64,000 nucleotides of DNA. Source: Brevibacterium pigmentatum (lineage in GTDB: Bacteria; Actinomycetota; Actinomycetes; Actinomycetales; Brevibacteriaceae). Position 1 is the first letter of the stretch. Every line of letters starts with the position of its first letter. The DNA lies in contig NZ_CP050153.1 in assembly GCF_011617465.1 (NCBI RefSeq), forward strand, positions 3,720,001 through 3,784,000. Reading direction: 5' to 3'. Under the pieces are notes generated by a model. The model did not search any database and was not told the origin of the DNA. It saw only the letters and a list, made by a program, of their open reading frames with translations. The position numbers and the translations under genes were made by a program. Positions 16,930 through 26,324 of the stretch are shown here, in pieces.

Positions 16930-17142
16930 GATGACTCCTTGATCGGTCTCTCACACCCGGGAGCAGGTCGCCCGAATGCGTGTTCTGAAACCAATCTATG
17001 AGCCCGGCACGCTCGAGATGCGCGCATCGTGTGGCAGAACGGCAACGTCTGTCACCGATCCGCCGCAGCCCCTGGAAAGCCGCTGTCGCCGGAGCTCCCT
17101 GCCACTGTGAGCGGACCCGCGCAACCTCAGCGCGAACGTCCC

Positions 17143-18513
17143 TCAGACGGACACGAGATGCTTGTCCTCGTCCACCTCGGCGAGGGTCTTCTTGCCCATG
17201 CTGCGGGCGAGGATGAGGGTCGGAACTCCGGCGACGACGATGACGACGGTGGCGTAGATCGCCGGCGCCAGCGTGATGCCCGTCGACGACATGAGTGCCG
17301 TGGCGATGAGCGGCGACAGCCCGCCGAAGAGGACGGTGGCGATGTTGTAGCCGATCGCCATACCGGAGAAGCGGCTCGTGCCGGTGAATTGCTCGGGCAC
17401 CATGGCGGCGGCCACCGCGCTCCACCCGGCCGCGGGAATCGCGAGGAACGCAACACCGAAGACCGCCCCGCCTGAGGAGCTGCCGCCCAGCAGAGCGTAG
17501 GCGGGAATGATCGTGAACACGAAGACGGCCATGAGCACCGCCAGGGCAGGTTTGCGGCCGAATTTGTCCGAGGCGAGGCCGAAGAACGGGGTGACGACGA
17601 TGGCGACGACGGCCGCAACCGTACCCAGAGCCAGGGAACCGGAGTTCGGGACCTTCGCCACCTCCTCGATGTAGGTGGGCACATAGGTGATGTTGAGGAA
17701 GTAGCTGACCGAGCCGATCGAGGAGATGAGGAAAGCGACGAGGATCGCCCGCGGCTGCTCGAGGATCGCGGTGATGAGCGGGGAGCGCTCGAGTCCGACG
17801 TCCTTCTTCTCCTTCTCCGCTTTCTGCAGCCGCTTGAAGGTCTCCGTCTCCTCCATCATCGACCGCAGCGGAACCATGAGGATGGCGAGCACTGCACCGA
17901 GGACGAACAGCAGCCGCCAGCCCCAGGAATCCATCGCTTCGGGACTGAGCGTATTCGCCAGCAGCGCACCGGATCCCACCGCCAGGAGGGCACCGACCTC
18001 GCTGTTGGCCGCGGCCCAACTCGCGGCCAGGCCGCGGCGTCCCGGGCCCGCCGACTCCATGAGGAAGACCATGATTCCGGTGTATTCCGCACCGACGGAG
18101 AATCCGGACAGGCAGCGCAGGGCCACCATGAGGACGCCCGCCCAGATGCCGATCGTGTCATAGTTCGGGATCACCGCGATTCCAAGCATCGAGATCGCCA
18201 TGAGGACGGCGGAGATGATGAGCGTCGATCGCCGCCCGATCCGATCGCCCAGGTGGCCGAAGACCATCGCGCCCAACGGCCGGAAGAGGAATCCCGCCGC
18301 ACCGACCCCGAGGGTCAGGAGCAGAGAATCGGTCTGGTCGCCGAAGAACTCCTTGGTCAGGGTCGTGGCGACGTAGAAGAAGATCGAGAAGTCGTACCAC
18401 TCGACGACGGTGCCGAAGGCCGCGACGAACATCGACCTGCGCCGGCCTCTCTCCCGCTCTCGGCTTGTTGCCTGGGTGGGTGATGCGGGGTGGTTCCGAT
18501 CCGACGCGGTCAT
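17143..18513 (-). CDS. MFS transporter, MHS family
   Basis: 456 residues from ATG at 18513, about 12 membrane segments. It has TVVEWYDFSIFFYVATTL near the start and GHLGDRIGRRSTL in the 2-3 loop, both marks of the metabolite:H+ symporter group. It is a second MHS carrier in this window, only distantly like the one at 597-1955. The start is placed at MTASDRNHP because the upstream in-frame extension to 18618 is not hydrophobic-family sequence; the ribosome site there is weak. Substrate probably an organic acid or betaine; not determinable. It stands alone, divergent from a hydrolase gene. Confidence 0.85.
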   Translation of the reverse strand: MTASDRNHPASPTQATSRERERGRRRSMFVAAFGTVVEWYDFSIFFYVATTLTKEFFGDQTDSLLLTLGVGAAGFLFRPLGAMVFGHLGDRIGRRSTLIISAVLMAISMLGIAVIPNYDTIGIWAGVLMVALRCLSGFSVGAEYTGIMVFLMESAGPGRRGLAASWAAANSEVGALLAVGSGALLANTLSPEAMDSWGWRLLFVLGAVLAILMVPLRSMMEETETFKRLQKAEKEKKDVGLERSPLITAILEQPRAILVAFLISSIGSVSYFLNITYVPTYIEEVAKVPNSGSLALGTVAAVVAIVVTPFFGLASDKFGRKPALAVLMAVFVFTIIPAYALLGGSSSGGAVFGVAFLAIPAAGWSAVAAAMVPEQFTGTSRFSGMAIGYNIATVLFGGLSPLIATALMSSTGITLAPAIYATVVIVVAGVPTLILARSMGKKTLAEVDEDKHLVSV

Positions 18514-18715
18514 GACCCGAGCGTACCAGCACGCTCCGACATGGAATCCCGCCGAGAACTGCTGTGTGATGCAGAGATTGCGCCGGAGGATCCAGCTGAT
18601 TGATGCGGAGGATCGCAATGAGGACGATGCGGACTATGCCGGTACGGACGCCGGCAGCGAGAAAGACATTACCGACCAGTAGCATCCTGACGCCGCGGTG
18701 ACTACCCTGAAGGAT

Positions 18716-19555
18716 ATGGACTCACTTCTCCAGCAGGACGTGCGCATTCCGGTGCAGAGCCGATACGGTTCCAGCGAACTCGAGGGACATCTCTTCCTCC
18801 CCGCGGTCGCCCCGCACGCAGTGCTGACGATCCACCCCGCCACCGCGACTCCGGAACGCTTCTACTTCTCCTTCGCCGAGGCGGCTGCCGCGAGAGGGTT
18901 CGCCGTGATCACCTACGGCTACCGCGGTGTGGGCGGTCGGACGGCAGCTCGCGCCCATCGGCACATCCGCATGCGCGATTGGATCGCCGAAGATGTGGCG
19001 GCCGTGGGCACGTGGGCCGAGAAGAAGTTCCCTGATCTGCCGCATACAGCACTGGGCCACAGCGTCGGCGGGCACGCCCTGCTCCTGGGGCACGGCGGTG
19101 AACGGGTGTCCGGAATCGCCACCATCGCCACTGCAATGGTGTCGGCCCGCAAGATCGCACCCCGCAGTGAGCGCTTCCGGGTGGAATTCGGGCTCGGTGT
19201 CTTCGCCAGGGTGGCCACTCGGGTATTGGGGTATATGCCCGGCAGCCGAGTGGGCCTCGGCGTAGACATCCCCGCTGCCGCTCTCTATGAATGGACGAAC
19301 TGGCTGCGCCGTCCGCACTTCTTCTTCGACGACCCGAGCTTCGACGCCGAGGCGCGCGTCTCCCGGCTGCGCACGCCGGTGCTCGCCCTCGGCACTTCCG
19401 ACGATCCCTGGGCGACAGAGGCGTTCATCGATGCACTCACCGATCGTCTGCGACTTGCTCCGGTGACGCGGCGGACCATTGCCCCTGCGGAGCTCGGCAC
19501 CGAGACCATCGGCCATCTCGGCCTCATGCGCAGATCCGTCGCTGAAGCCTTCTGA
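18716..19555 (+). CDS. Alpha/beta hydrolase, COG4757-like
   Basis: About 279 residues from ATG at 18716 (GTG at 18698 is an alternative; the spacing of GAAGG to the ATG is short). It shows the alpha/beta hydrolase order: strand and oxyanion region LTIHPATATPERFYFSFAEAA, ITYGYRGVGG, then nucleophile elbow GHSVGGHALLLG (Ser near 116), and an acid region LALGTSDDPWA. The HPATATP and YRGVGGS-like pattern fits the family of predicted esterases COG4757. No neighbour suggests a substrate. FAEAA is encoded by a copy of the window-wide GCCGAGGCGG motif. Confidence 0.8.
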   Translation: MDSLLQQDVRIPVQSRYGSSELEGHLFLPAVAPHAVLTIHPATATPERFYFSFAEAAAARGFAVITYGYRGVGGRTAARAHRHIRMRDWIAEDVAAVGTWAEKKFPDLPHTALGHSVGGHALLLGHGGERVSGIATIATAMVSARKIAPRSERFRVEFGLGVFARVATRVLGYMPGSRVGLGVDIPAAALYEWTNWLRRPHFFFDDPSFDAEARVSRLRTPVLALGTSDDPWATEAFIDALTDRLRLAPVTRRTIAPAELGTETIGHLGLMRRSVAEAF

Positions 19556-19638
19556 CCGGAGATCCTCGAGTGGCTCGAAACGAGAGCCGCCGCAGACAAC
19601 CGCTAGAGTCCGCTTCTCGGCAGCGGCCCGACAGCTCC

Positions 19639-21039
19639 TCAGCGACCAGCTACACCGAACAGCGAGTCGGTGAATCGATTGCCGAACATGGCCCCCGGGT
19701 CCAGGCGGGACCGCAGGTCACAGAAGTCCGCGAAACGCGGATAGAGCTCATCAAGCTCCGCAGCCGTCCGGGTGTGGATCTTGCCCCAGTGCGGGCGGCC
19801 GCCGTGCCGGCACAGAATCTCCTCGACGACGCGGAAGTACTCGGCGAAGTCCTCCTTGATGAAGCGGTGCACGGCGATGTACATCGTCTCCCGCCCCGTC
19901 GCCGTCGACAGGGGCACATCGTCGGCGGCGGCACACCGGACCTCGAGAGGGAAGGAGATCGACCACCCCTTGGCCTCGATGACGTCACGGATCTCCCGAA
20001 TCGCTTCAGGTCCGGACCCGAAGGGCAGCGCGTATTCCATCTCGTTGAACCGCACCCGCCGTGGGGTGACGAACACATCGTGGCCCGGAGCCCGGTAGGT
20101 CCGATCAGCCACGACCGACTGGGCGATGCGATTGATCGAGGGCACCACGGCCGGAACCTTCGCCCCGAGCTCGACGGCCAACCGCAGCGCTCCGTTCTCC
20201 ACCACCTCTTTGTCGAGGAGGTTGAGCCAACGGTTGCGCACCCCCGCCTCGGCGAGGCGGCCCGGCCCGGCCTGCCCGGGCTCCACCCGGGTGTTCGTCT
20301 TCGTCAGCACCGAATCGGTGTGCGGGAACCAGTAGAACTCGAAATGGTCGGCCCCGCGCATCCGCTCGGCCAGCCCGTCGAGGAGCTCATCGAATCCGGC
20401 CACCCTCTCCTCGGCGATGAGGTCGAATACCGGCACGCACTGGAGCTCGACCTCGGTGATGACACCGAGGACGCCGAGGCTGACCCGCGCGAGGTCGAAG
20501 ACCTCCGATTCCGCCTCGGCCGAGAGTTCGCGCACCGCACCGTCGGGGCCCATCAGGCTCAGTCCGGTGACGGTCCCGGCGAACCCCGTGAACCCGATCC
20601 CGGTGCCGTGCGTGCTCGTCGAGATCGCACCGGCCAGGGCCTGCGGGTTGACGTCTCCCTGATTCTCCAGGGCCAGGCCGACGGGTTCGAGCAGCCCGGG
20701 AATGTCCCGCAGCCGAGTGCCGGCGGCAAAGCGCACCCGCTTGCGCGCCTCATCGACGGCGATGATTCCCGACAGACCGTCGAGGCTGACCATGACGTCA
20801 TCGCCGGCGGCCACGGGGGTGAAGGAATGTCCGGCCCCGACGACCCGCAGCCGGTCCCCCGCCGCCGCAGCGGCTGTGACGATTTCCGATAGTTCCTCCG
20901 CCGAGGCGGGAGTGGAGAACGTGTGCGGATGCGCGTGGACGTGCCCGGCCCAGTTCCGAAACGCGTGCCGGCCCTTCGCCGAGCCGCTTTTCGCCCCGCG
21001 TCCGGCCCGTTCGCCGCGCCCTGACTGCACTTCTCTCAC
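19639..21039 (-). CDS. FAD-linked sugar-lactone oxidase (ALO/gulonolactone oxidase family)
   Basis: 466 residues. An FAD-binding PCMH domain (about 30-200) carries RVVGAGHSFTPVAAGDDVMVSLDGL and later STSTHGTGIGFTGFAGTV. The C-terminal D-arabinono-1,4-lactone oxidase domain contains the family motif HWGK (in GRPHWGKIHTRT). Relatives oxidise aldonolactones or alditols, often without covalent FAD; here His is not seen at the usual flavinylation position, though I did not align it. It overlaps the upstream PLP-enzyme gene by four bases, a pairing seen in other actinobacteria, which suggests a common pathway for a hydroxylated substrate. Confidence 0.85.
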   Translation of the reverse strand: MREVQSGRGERAGRGAKSGSAKGRHAFRNWAGHVHAHPHTFSTPASAEELSEIVTAAAAAGDRLRVVGAGHSFTPVAAGDDVMVSLDGLSGIIAVDEARKRVRFAAGTRLRDIPGLLEPVGLALENQGDVNPQALAGAISTSTHGTGIGFTGFAGTVTGLSLMGPDGAVRELSAEAESEVFDLARVSLGVLGVITEVELQCVPVFDLIAEERVAGFDELLDGLAERMRGADHFEFYWFPHTDSVLTKTNTRVEPGQAGPGRLAEAGVRNRWLNLLDKEVVENGALRLAVELGAKVPAVVPSINRIAQSVVADRTYRAPGHDVFVTPRRVRFNEMEYALPFGSGPEAIREIRDVIEAKGWSISFPLEVRCAAADDVPLSTATGRETMYIAVHRFIKEDFAEYFRVVEEILCRHGGRPHWGKIHTRTAAELDELYPRFADFCDLRSRLDPGAMFGNRFTDSLFGVAGR

Positions 21040-22328
21040 AGAACGAGTCCCTCTCCTCGATAGGTGGTCCAGACAGCGCCGATGCGGTCCTGGGACACGA
21101 CCTGGAAGTCATTGAGATGTTCGGCCAGCTCCCCGGCCTTGGCATGCCGGAACCACACGAGATCGCCGATGCGCAGCGCGTCCGTGCCCGGCCCGGTCAG
21201 CGGAGTCTGCACCTCTCCGGGGCCTTCGAGACCGGAATACTCGAGGCCCGGCGGCCATGCGATCGTCGGCAGACGGTCTGGAGCGGGGACTCCGGAGGCG
21301 ATGAACCCGCCTTTGAAGACAGTCACCCAACCGGGACCGGGTCTGCGCACAACGGGAGACACGAAGTACGCGGCCGGACGGTGCCGGAAATGCGTGTAGC
21401 CGTCGAAGAGTCCCGGAGAGAAGAGGCCGGATCCGGCGGCGAGTTCGGTCAGTGTGCCTTCGACGGAACTGGACTCGAACGAGCCGGTTCCCCCGCCGTT
21501 GACGAATTCGAGGTCGGCGATCTCACGGACCGCGGCGATGACGGCGGCTCGTCGTTCCGCGAGTTCGGCGATCGAGGCCTTCTGCATGGCCCGCACGATC
21601 GCCTGCCTGACCGTTCGTCCGGCGTCGGCGGTGCCCGCGATCTGGCCTTCGTAGAACATCATCCCCACGAGGTCGAAACCGGGACGAGCCGCCACCTGCC
21701 GGGCCAAGGCGACGGCTGATCGGGCATCCCGGATCGGCGAGCGCCTGGCCCCGATATGGACGCGGTCGCCCAACCAGGACTCGGCCGGTCGATAGGAGGA
21801 GTCGACGTCGATGCACACCCGCACCGAGGCGGCTCCCGCCTCGGCGAGGTTCGTCGCGTCCTCCCCCGGAGCGGTCACGTCCGGGACAGTGCCGTCCGGA
21901 ACGGTCACTTCCGGGGCGGAGCCCGGCCCCGCCTCGGCGAGGGATCTCCGGACGTCGTCGATGATGTCGAGGTGGTCCACGGAATCGATCATCACGGTGA
22001 TGTTCGAGAGCGCATCCGCCTCGGCGATCATCCGCGCCAGGGCGGGACGGTCGAGGCTGGGATAGCCGATGACGATATCGCGGATGCCGCGGGCGTGGAG
22101 GAACAGTGCCTCGGGGACGGAATACGCGAGCACACCGGAATAGCCGGGATGGGCGAGCGCCCGGTCGATGGCGGCGGGCACGCGCAGGGACTTCGTGGCC
22201 AGCCGGATCGGCAGTCCGCGAGCGCGTTCGGCCAGGGCGTCGAGGTTGGCGTCGAAGGCGTCGAGATCGAGGACGGCGGTGGGTGCACAGGTTCCTTTCA
22301 GCGCACCCCGGAGACCACTCGACACCAT
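21036..22328 (-). CDS. PLP-dependent alanine racemase-fold enzyme (amino acid deaminase/aldolase type)
   Basis: 430 residues. The N-terminal TIM-barrel reads PTAVLDLDAFDANLDALAE, with PLP Lys in RLATKSLRVP (about residue 46), as in type III PLP enzymes such as D-threonine aldolase and D-serine dehydratase-like proteins. The C-terminal domain is beta-rich (GPGWVTVFKGGFIASG). An insertion rich in Val/Pro/Gly (about 140-160, built of PEVTVPDGTVPDV) looks added to the fold. It is translationally coupled (ATGA overlap) to the lactone oxidase. Reaction unknown; an aldolase or deaminase on a D-hydroxyamino acid is plausible. The insertion DNA contains copies of the GCCTCGGCGAGG motif. Confidence 0.8.
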   Translation of the reverse strand: MVSSGLRGALKGTCAPTAVLDLDAFDANLDALAERARGLPIRLATKSLRVPAAIDRALAHPGYSGVLAYSVPEALFLHARGIRDIVIGYPSLDRPALARMIAEADALSNITVMIDSVDHLDIIDDVRRSLAEAGPGSAPEVTVPDGTVPDVTAPGEDATNLAEAGAASVRVCIDVDSSYRPAESWLGDRVHIGARRSPIRDARSAVALARQVAARPGFDLVGMMFYEGQIAGTADAGRTVRQAIVRAMQKASIAELAERRAAVIAAVREIADLEFVNGGGTGSFESSSVEGTLTELAAGSGLFSPGLFDGYTHFRHRPAAYFVSPVVRRPGPGWVTVFKGGFIASGVPAPDRLPTIAWPPGLEYSGLEGPGEVQTPLTGPGTDALRIGDLVWFRHAKAGELAEHLNDFQVVSQDRIGAVWTTYRGEGLVL

Positions 22329-22378
22329 ATTGGGTAGTCTAGCCTGCGATGACCTACGTCACATGGATTAGGAAGCCG

Positions 22379-23980
22379 ATGACCACAGACACCACTGCCC
22401 ACGTCTCCGCAGCAGGCACCGCCGGGACCGCATCCTCGCATGTCACCGCGGCGCTGCGGGACTTCCTCGACACAGATCCGTACGAGGATGCCTCCGGTTC
22501 GGGCGAGGTGATGCGCGGCGTCGAACCGTTCACCGGCCGAGAGGTCGACCGGTTCACTCGGAACACTCCTGCCGACATCGAAGCCGCCTACGCCACGGCC
22601 CGCATCGCCGGCCCCACGTGGGCTGCCCAGTCGGTGGAGCACCGGGCGAAGGTGCTCACTCGACTGCACGCCGCACTGGCTCGGAACGAGGATCTGCTCC
22701 TCGACATCATCCAGTACGAGACCGGCAAGGCTCGCATCCACGCCTATGACGAGATCCTCGATACCTACAACGTGCTGCGCCACTACGGGGTGATGGCCGC
22801 CCGCTATCTGCGTCCCGAACGTCGGCGCGGGGCGATCCCCGTGCTCACCCGCACCGAGATCACGCACACTCCGCTGGGAGTGGTCGGGTTCATCACCCCA
22901 TGGAACTACCCGCTCACCCTGGGAGCGACCGACCTGTTCGCGGCCCTGACCGCCGGCAACGCCGTCGTCCACAAACCCGATTCGACCACGACGCTGACCT
23001 CGGTGTTCATGCGCAGGCTGGCGATCGCCGCCGGTCTGCCTCCCGAGGTCTGGCAGCTCGTGCCCGGCCCGTCCTCCGAGCTCGGGCACGCGCTCATGGC
23101 CGGTGCGGACGGAATCTCGTTCACCGGTTCGACGGCCGCGGGACGGTCGATCGCCGCCGAGACGGGGCAGCGTCTGCTCCCGACCGCGCTCGAGCTCGGG
23201 GGAAAGAATCCCCTGATCGTGGCCGCCGACGCGGACCTGGAGAAGGCCGTCGAAGGTGCCGTTCGCGGGTCGTTCTCCTCGGCCGGGCAGCTGTGCATCT
23301 CGATCGAGCGGATCTACGTCCACGAGGACCTCTATGAGACCTTCTGCGCCCATTTCGCCGAGGCGGCCCGGGCCTACCGTCTCAGCGCCGAATTCGAGTA
23401 CGGCCCGGACATGGGCACCCTGGCGGGGCCGAAGCAGCTCGAGACGATCACCAACCATGTCGAACAGGCCCGCAGCGTCGGCGCCACGGTCCTTGCCGGC
23501 GGACACCCAGTGCCCGATCTCGGTCCCTATTTCTACGCTCCGACAGTTCTCACGGATGTTCCCGCGTCAGCCGAGCTGCGTCGGGAGGAGACCTTCGGTC
23601 CCGTCGTCTCCGTCTATTCGGTCCCGTCCGACGCCGCGGCGATCGCTGCGGCCAATGACAGCGACTACGGACTCTCGGCATCGGTGTACTCGCGCTCCCA
23701 CGGGCGTGAGATCGCGCGGCAGGTCGAGGCCGGAATGGTCAACGTCAATGAGGTCTACCCGGCCAGCTGGGGGTCCATCGACGCTCCGGCGGGCGGAGTC
23801 AAGGCCTCAGGATTGGGCCACCGGCACGGACCCGAGGGCCTCTTTCAGTTCATGCACTCGCACACGATCGCGCAGCAGCGCCTCCACCCGATCGCGCCGG
23901 CTGGACCTCTCGACCAGAAGACGTTCGCGAAGGCCATGTCCGGTGCGCTTCAGGTGATGCGGTCGCTGCGCATGAAATAA
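22379..23980 (+). CDS. Succinate-semialdehyde dehydrogenase-type aldehyde dehydrogenase
   Basis: 533 residues from ATG at 22379, chosen for AGGAAG five bases upstream (22349 is an alternative). Catalytic Glu is near 272 (ELGGKNPL) and catalytic Cys near 306 (SAGQLCISIER); NAD(P)-binding GSTAAGR is present. The sequence GFITPWNYPLTLGATD and the AGQLCISIERIYVH block match actinobacterial succinic semialdehyde dehydrogenases (GabD2 type), which oxidise succinate semialdehyde to succinate. No GABA transaminase is beside it, so the aldehyde is not proven. It is divergent from the racemase-fold/lactone oxidase pair. Confidence 0.85.
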   Translation: MTTDTTAHVSAAGTAGTASSHVTAALRDFLDTDPYEDASGSGEVMRGVEPFTGREVDRFTRNTPADIEAAYATARIAGPTWAAQSVEHRAKVLTRLHAALARNEDLLLDIIQYETGKARIHAYDEILDTYNVLRHYGVMAARYLRPERRRGAIPVLTRTEITHTPLGVVGFITPWNYPLTLGATDLFAALTAGNAVVHKPDSTTTLTSVFMRRLAIAAGLPPEVWQLVPGPSSELGHALMAGADGISFTGSTAAGRSIAAETGQRLLPTALELGGKNPLIVAADADLEKAVEGAVRGSFSSAGQLCISIERIYVHEDLYETFCAHFAEAARAYRLSAEFEYGPDMGTLAGPKQLETITNHVEQARSVGATVLAGGHPVPDLGPYFYAPTVLTDVPASAELRREETFGPVVSVYSVPSDAAAIAAANDSDYGLSASVYSRSHGREIARQVEAGMVNVNEVYPASWGSIDAPAGGVKASGLGHRHGPEGLFQFMHSHTIAQQRLHPIAPAGPLDQKTFAKAMSGALQVMRSLRMK

Positions 23981-24009
23981 TCCGCGCATGAAGCAGGGGG
24001 CGCGTCCCC

Positions 24010-24058
24010 GTCGGGAGGCGGCGGCCGCAGGTCAGCTGCGGTTGCCGCTCCGCCCGAC
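24010..24058. terminator. Hairpin between convergent aldehyde dehydrogenase and PBP genes
   Basis: Long GC-rich imperfect hairpin with outer arms GTCGGG / CCCGAC and inner arms CCGCAG / CTGCGG around a five-base loop. It lies in the short gap between two convergent stop codons and probably serves both. Confidence 0.6.
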
Positions 24059-24077
24059 GGAGCCGCCTCGGTGGTGG

Positions 24078-26021
24078 TCAGTTGACCTCGTCGAGGAAGT
24101 CGTGCGCCACCGGGACGGCCGCCTCGGCGCCGAATCCGCCATCCTCGACGAGGACGGCCACGGCCAGGTCTCCCTGGAATCCGGCGAACCATGAGTGAGT
24201 GCGCGGCGGGGTCTCGTCGCCGTATTCGGCCGTTCCGGTCTTGCCGTGGACGGGATCGCCGGGAACATCTTCGAGATCGGTGGCGGTTCCCTCGGTGACG
24301 ACCTTGCGCATCATCTCGGAGACCTCCTTCGCCGCGTCCGCGTCGAGCGTCGGGGAGTCGCTGTCGTCGTCGGCGCCTTGGCCGCCGTCGCCGTTCTCCG
24401 CCTCCTCGACCGCATCTCCGAGGACGAGCTGCGGGGTGATCGTCTCCCCCGCCTCGACCGAGGCGGTCATCGTCGCCACGGCCAGCGGGCTCGACTGCAC
24501 CTTGCCCTGACCGATCATCTGCGCGGCATGGGTGACCTCGTCATCGTCGGCCGACACCGAGGCCATCTTCGCGCCGATGGCCGAGGCGTCGCCGAGCATG
24601 CCGAGCTGGGCGGCAGCATCGGCCAACTCGCTGCCTGAGACCTTTTCGCCGGAGGAGACGAAGGCGGTGTTGCAGGAGTGTGCGAAGTCCTCGGCGAAGC
24701 TGACGTTGCCGAGCACTTCGTCTTCGGCGTTCTTGAAGCTCTTGCCGCCGACGTTCACGGTCTTCGGGCAGTCGATGTCGTCATCGGGACTCACCCCGGC
24801 GTCGAGCAGCGCCAGCCCCGAGGCGATCTTGAACACCGAGCCGGGAGCGTACTGGCCGCTCAGTGCTCGGTCCCAGGCCGCTCCTCCCGGGTCGTGGTTG
24901 GCCACGGCGAGAACATGGCCGTCGCTGGGGCGGATCGCGACGACAGCAGCGGGTTTCTTCGCGGTCGCCGCCGCCTTGTCCGCGGCGGCCTGGATGTCGA
25001 CGTCGAGGGTGGTCTCGAGATCGTCGCCGTCCTTCGATTCGAAGGCGTGCAGGCTCGTCAGCTTCGTCTTCCCACCCTTGTCGTCGGTCGCATCGCCCTT
25101 GGCGAAGACTTCGACGCTGCCGGGACCTGCGAGGCGGGAGTTGAAGGTCTTCTGCAGTCCGGTGCGCCCGACGATGTCACCGGCGATGATCTCGCCCTTG
25201 GACTTCTCGATGTCATCGGCGCTGGCGGGTCCGGCCGAACCGAGTGTGGCCTGGGCGAACCCGCGGGAGCGTGTCAGGGTCTGGGTATCCTCGGTGAAGA
25301 GGATTCCCGGCAGATCGTGGATGGCGCTCTTGACCTCTTTGTAGTCGTCTTCGCGCAGGATCACGACGGGGACGAGCTGATTGTCCTCGGCGTCATCGAC
25401 CGACTTCTCGAGGTCATCGGCGTCGAGGTCGAGGGAGTCGACGCCGTCATTGAGCCCCTTGACGAGCTTGCCGATGGTGTCGGGTTCGAGCCGGTTCGGG
25501 TGGATGCCGATATCGATGACCTTCCCGTCCTCCATGAGCACTTCGTCATTGGCACCGAGGATCTTCCCGCGTCCGCCTGGATTCGCGCGCAGTGCGAAGC
25601 TGCCGCCCTTGCCGAGCTTCGGGTGGATGGCCTTCTCCGTGAGATCCGCCCACCAGAAGAGTCCGCTCTTCTCCAACGGCAGCTGGGAACTGTATTCCCA
25701 GGACTCTCCGTCGTTGTTCGCCCAGGTCCAGTCGAGTGTGGCCACGGTGCGGCCATCGGCCTCGGTGATGTCGTCAACGGTGACCGACCGCAGGTCGACC
25801 CTCTTGCCCAACGACTTCGTGACCCGGTCGAACAGCCCTTGGGCGAGGTCCTTCTCATGCCAGATGTCCGAGCTCAGCTGCTCTTCGGCGAGGTCGTGAG
25901 CGGCCGCCTCGGCGGCGGAGGACTTCGTCATCGGAAGCCGGAAGAGGGCGAAGACCCCGGCTCCGGCGAGCAGCACGATAACGAGTGAGACGGCCAGCCA
26001 GACCCGGGACTTCTTCGACAT
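24078..26021 (-). CDS. Penicillin-binding protein (transpeptidase with NTF2-like domain)
   Basis: 647 residues from ATG at 26021 (GAGGA upstream; the ATG at 26063 is less likely). One N-terminal membrane anchor (about 7-30) is followed by an NTF2-like MecA_N domain, a dimerisation region and a transpeptidase domain. Active-site motifs are SVFK (Ser near 395), SCN (about 449) and KTG (HGKTGTAEYGD, near 592). It cross-links peptidoglycan outside the membrane; the domain order matches low-affinity class B PBPs of actinobacteria. An acidic insertion EEAENGDGGQGADDDSDS lies between SCN and KTG. The gene stands alone. Confidence 0.9.
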   Translation of the reverse strand: MSKKSRVWLAVSLVIVLLAGAGVFALFRLPMTKSSAAEAAAHDLAEEQLSSDIWHEKDLAQGLFDRVTKSLGKRVDLRSVTVDDITEADGRTVATLDWTWANNDGESWEYSSQLPLEKSGLFWWADLTEKAIHPKLGKGGSFALRANPGGRGKILGANDEVLMEDGKVIDIGIHPNRLEPDTIGKLVKGLNDGVDSLDLDADDLEKSVDDAEDNQLVPVVILREDDYKEVKSAIHDLPGILFTEDTQTLTRSRGFAQATLGSAGPASADDIEKSKGEIIAGDIVGRTGLQKTFNSRLAGPGSVEVFAKGDATDDKGGKTKLTSLHAFESKDGDDLETTLDVDIQAAADKAAATAKKPAAVVAIRPSDGHVLAVANHDPGGAAWDRALSGQYAPGSVFKIASGLALLDAGVSPDDDIDCPKTVNVGGKSFKNAEDEVLGNVSFAEDFAHSCNTAFVSSGEKVSGSELADAAAQLGMLGDASAIGAKMASVSADDDEVTHAAQMIGQGKVQSSPLAVATMTASVEAGETITPQLVLGDAVEEAENGDGGQGADDDSDSPTLDADAAKEVSEMMRKVVTEGTATDLEDVPGDPVHGKTGTAEYGDETPPRTHSWFAGFQGDLAVAVLVEDGGFGAEAAVPVAHDFLDEVN

Positions 26022-26115
26022 GGAACCATCCTCTACCGGGGGTTCCGCAATGTCCATTGCCATGCGGCAGGTCGGGTGGGCACGCAGAGCCCGCCGCCAC
26101 GTCGGTCCATGACCG

Positions 26116-26175
26116 ATTGTTAGGTCGATCCACGGCGGTTTCGGCGCTCAGAACGCCGTGGATCGACCCAACAAT
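26116..26175 (-). terminator. 22-bp stem hairpin after response regulator gene
   Basis: Arms of 22 bases (26116-26137 and 26154-26175) differing at one position, loop 16 bases, beginning ATTGTTAGGTCGATCC. It lies between the regulator stop at 26325 and the PBP start. Possible terminator or PBP leader structure. Confidence 0.6.
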
Positions 26176-26221
26176 GCCCACGGCATCGGTCACGGTCACG
26201 TATTCCTGCCATCCGGACCCA

Positions 26222-26302
26222 CTAAGTGGTCAAAATGGTCACGCCGACCACGGTTTTTCGTGACCATTTCGCCCACCTAGCGTGACCATTTCGCCCACCC
26301 AG
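26222..26302. repeat. Palindromic/tandem repeat element
   Basis: A 22-base unit beginning CGTGACCATTTCGCCCAC is present in tandem at 26259-26280 and 26281-26302 and in inverted orientation at 26222-26243 (three mismatches). The inverted pair forms a hairpin with a 15-base loop. It sits just past the response regulator stop. It shows limited similarity to the hairpin repeats at 40.4 and 41.8 kb. Confidence 0.75.
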
Positions 26303-26324
26303 CGGTGCAGAATCCGCGGAATAG

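Noticed and set aside
19570-20892. 440-codon plus-strand frame opposite the lactone oxidase gene
   Set aside because: Mirror of the codon pattern of the oxidase gene; no domain, no ribosome site. The minus-strand protein has FAD and HWGK motifs.
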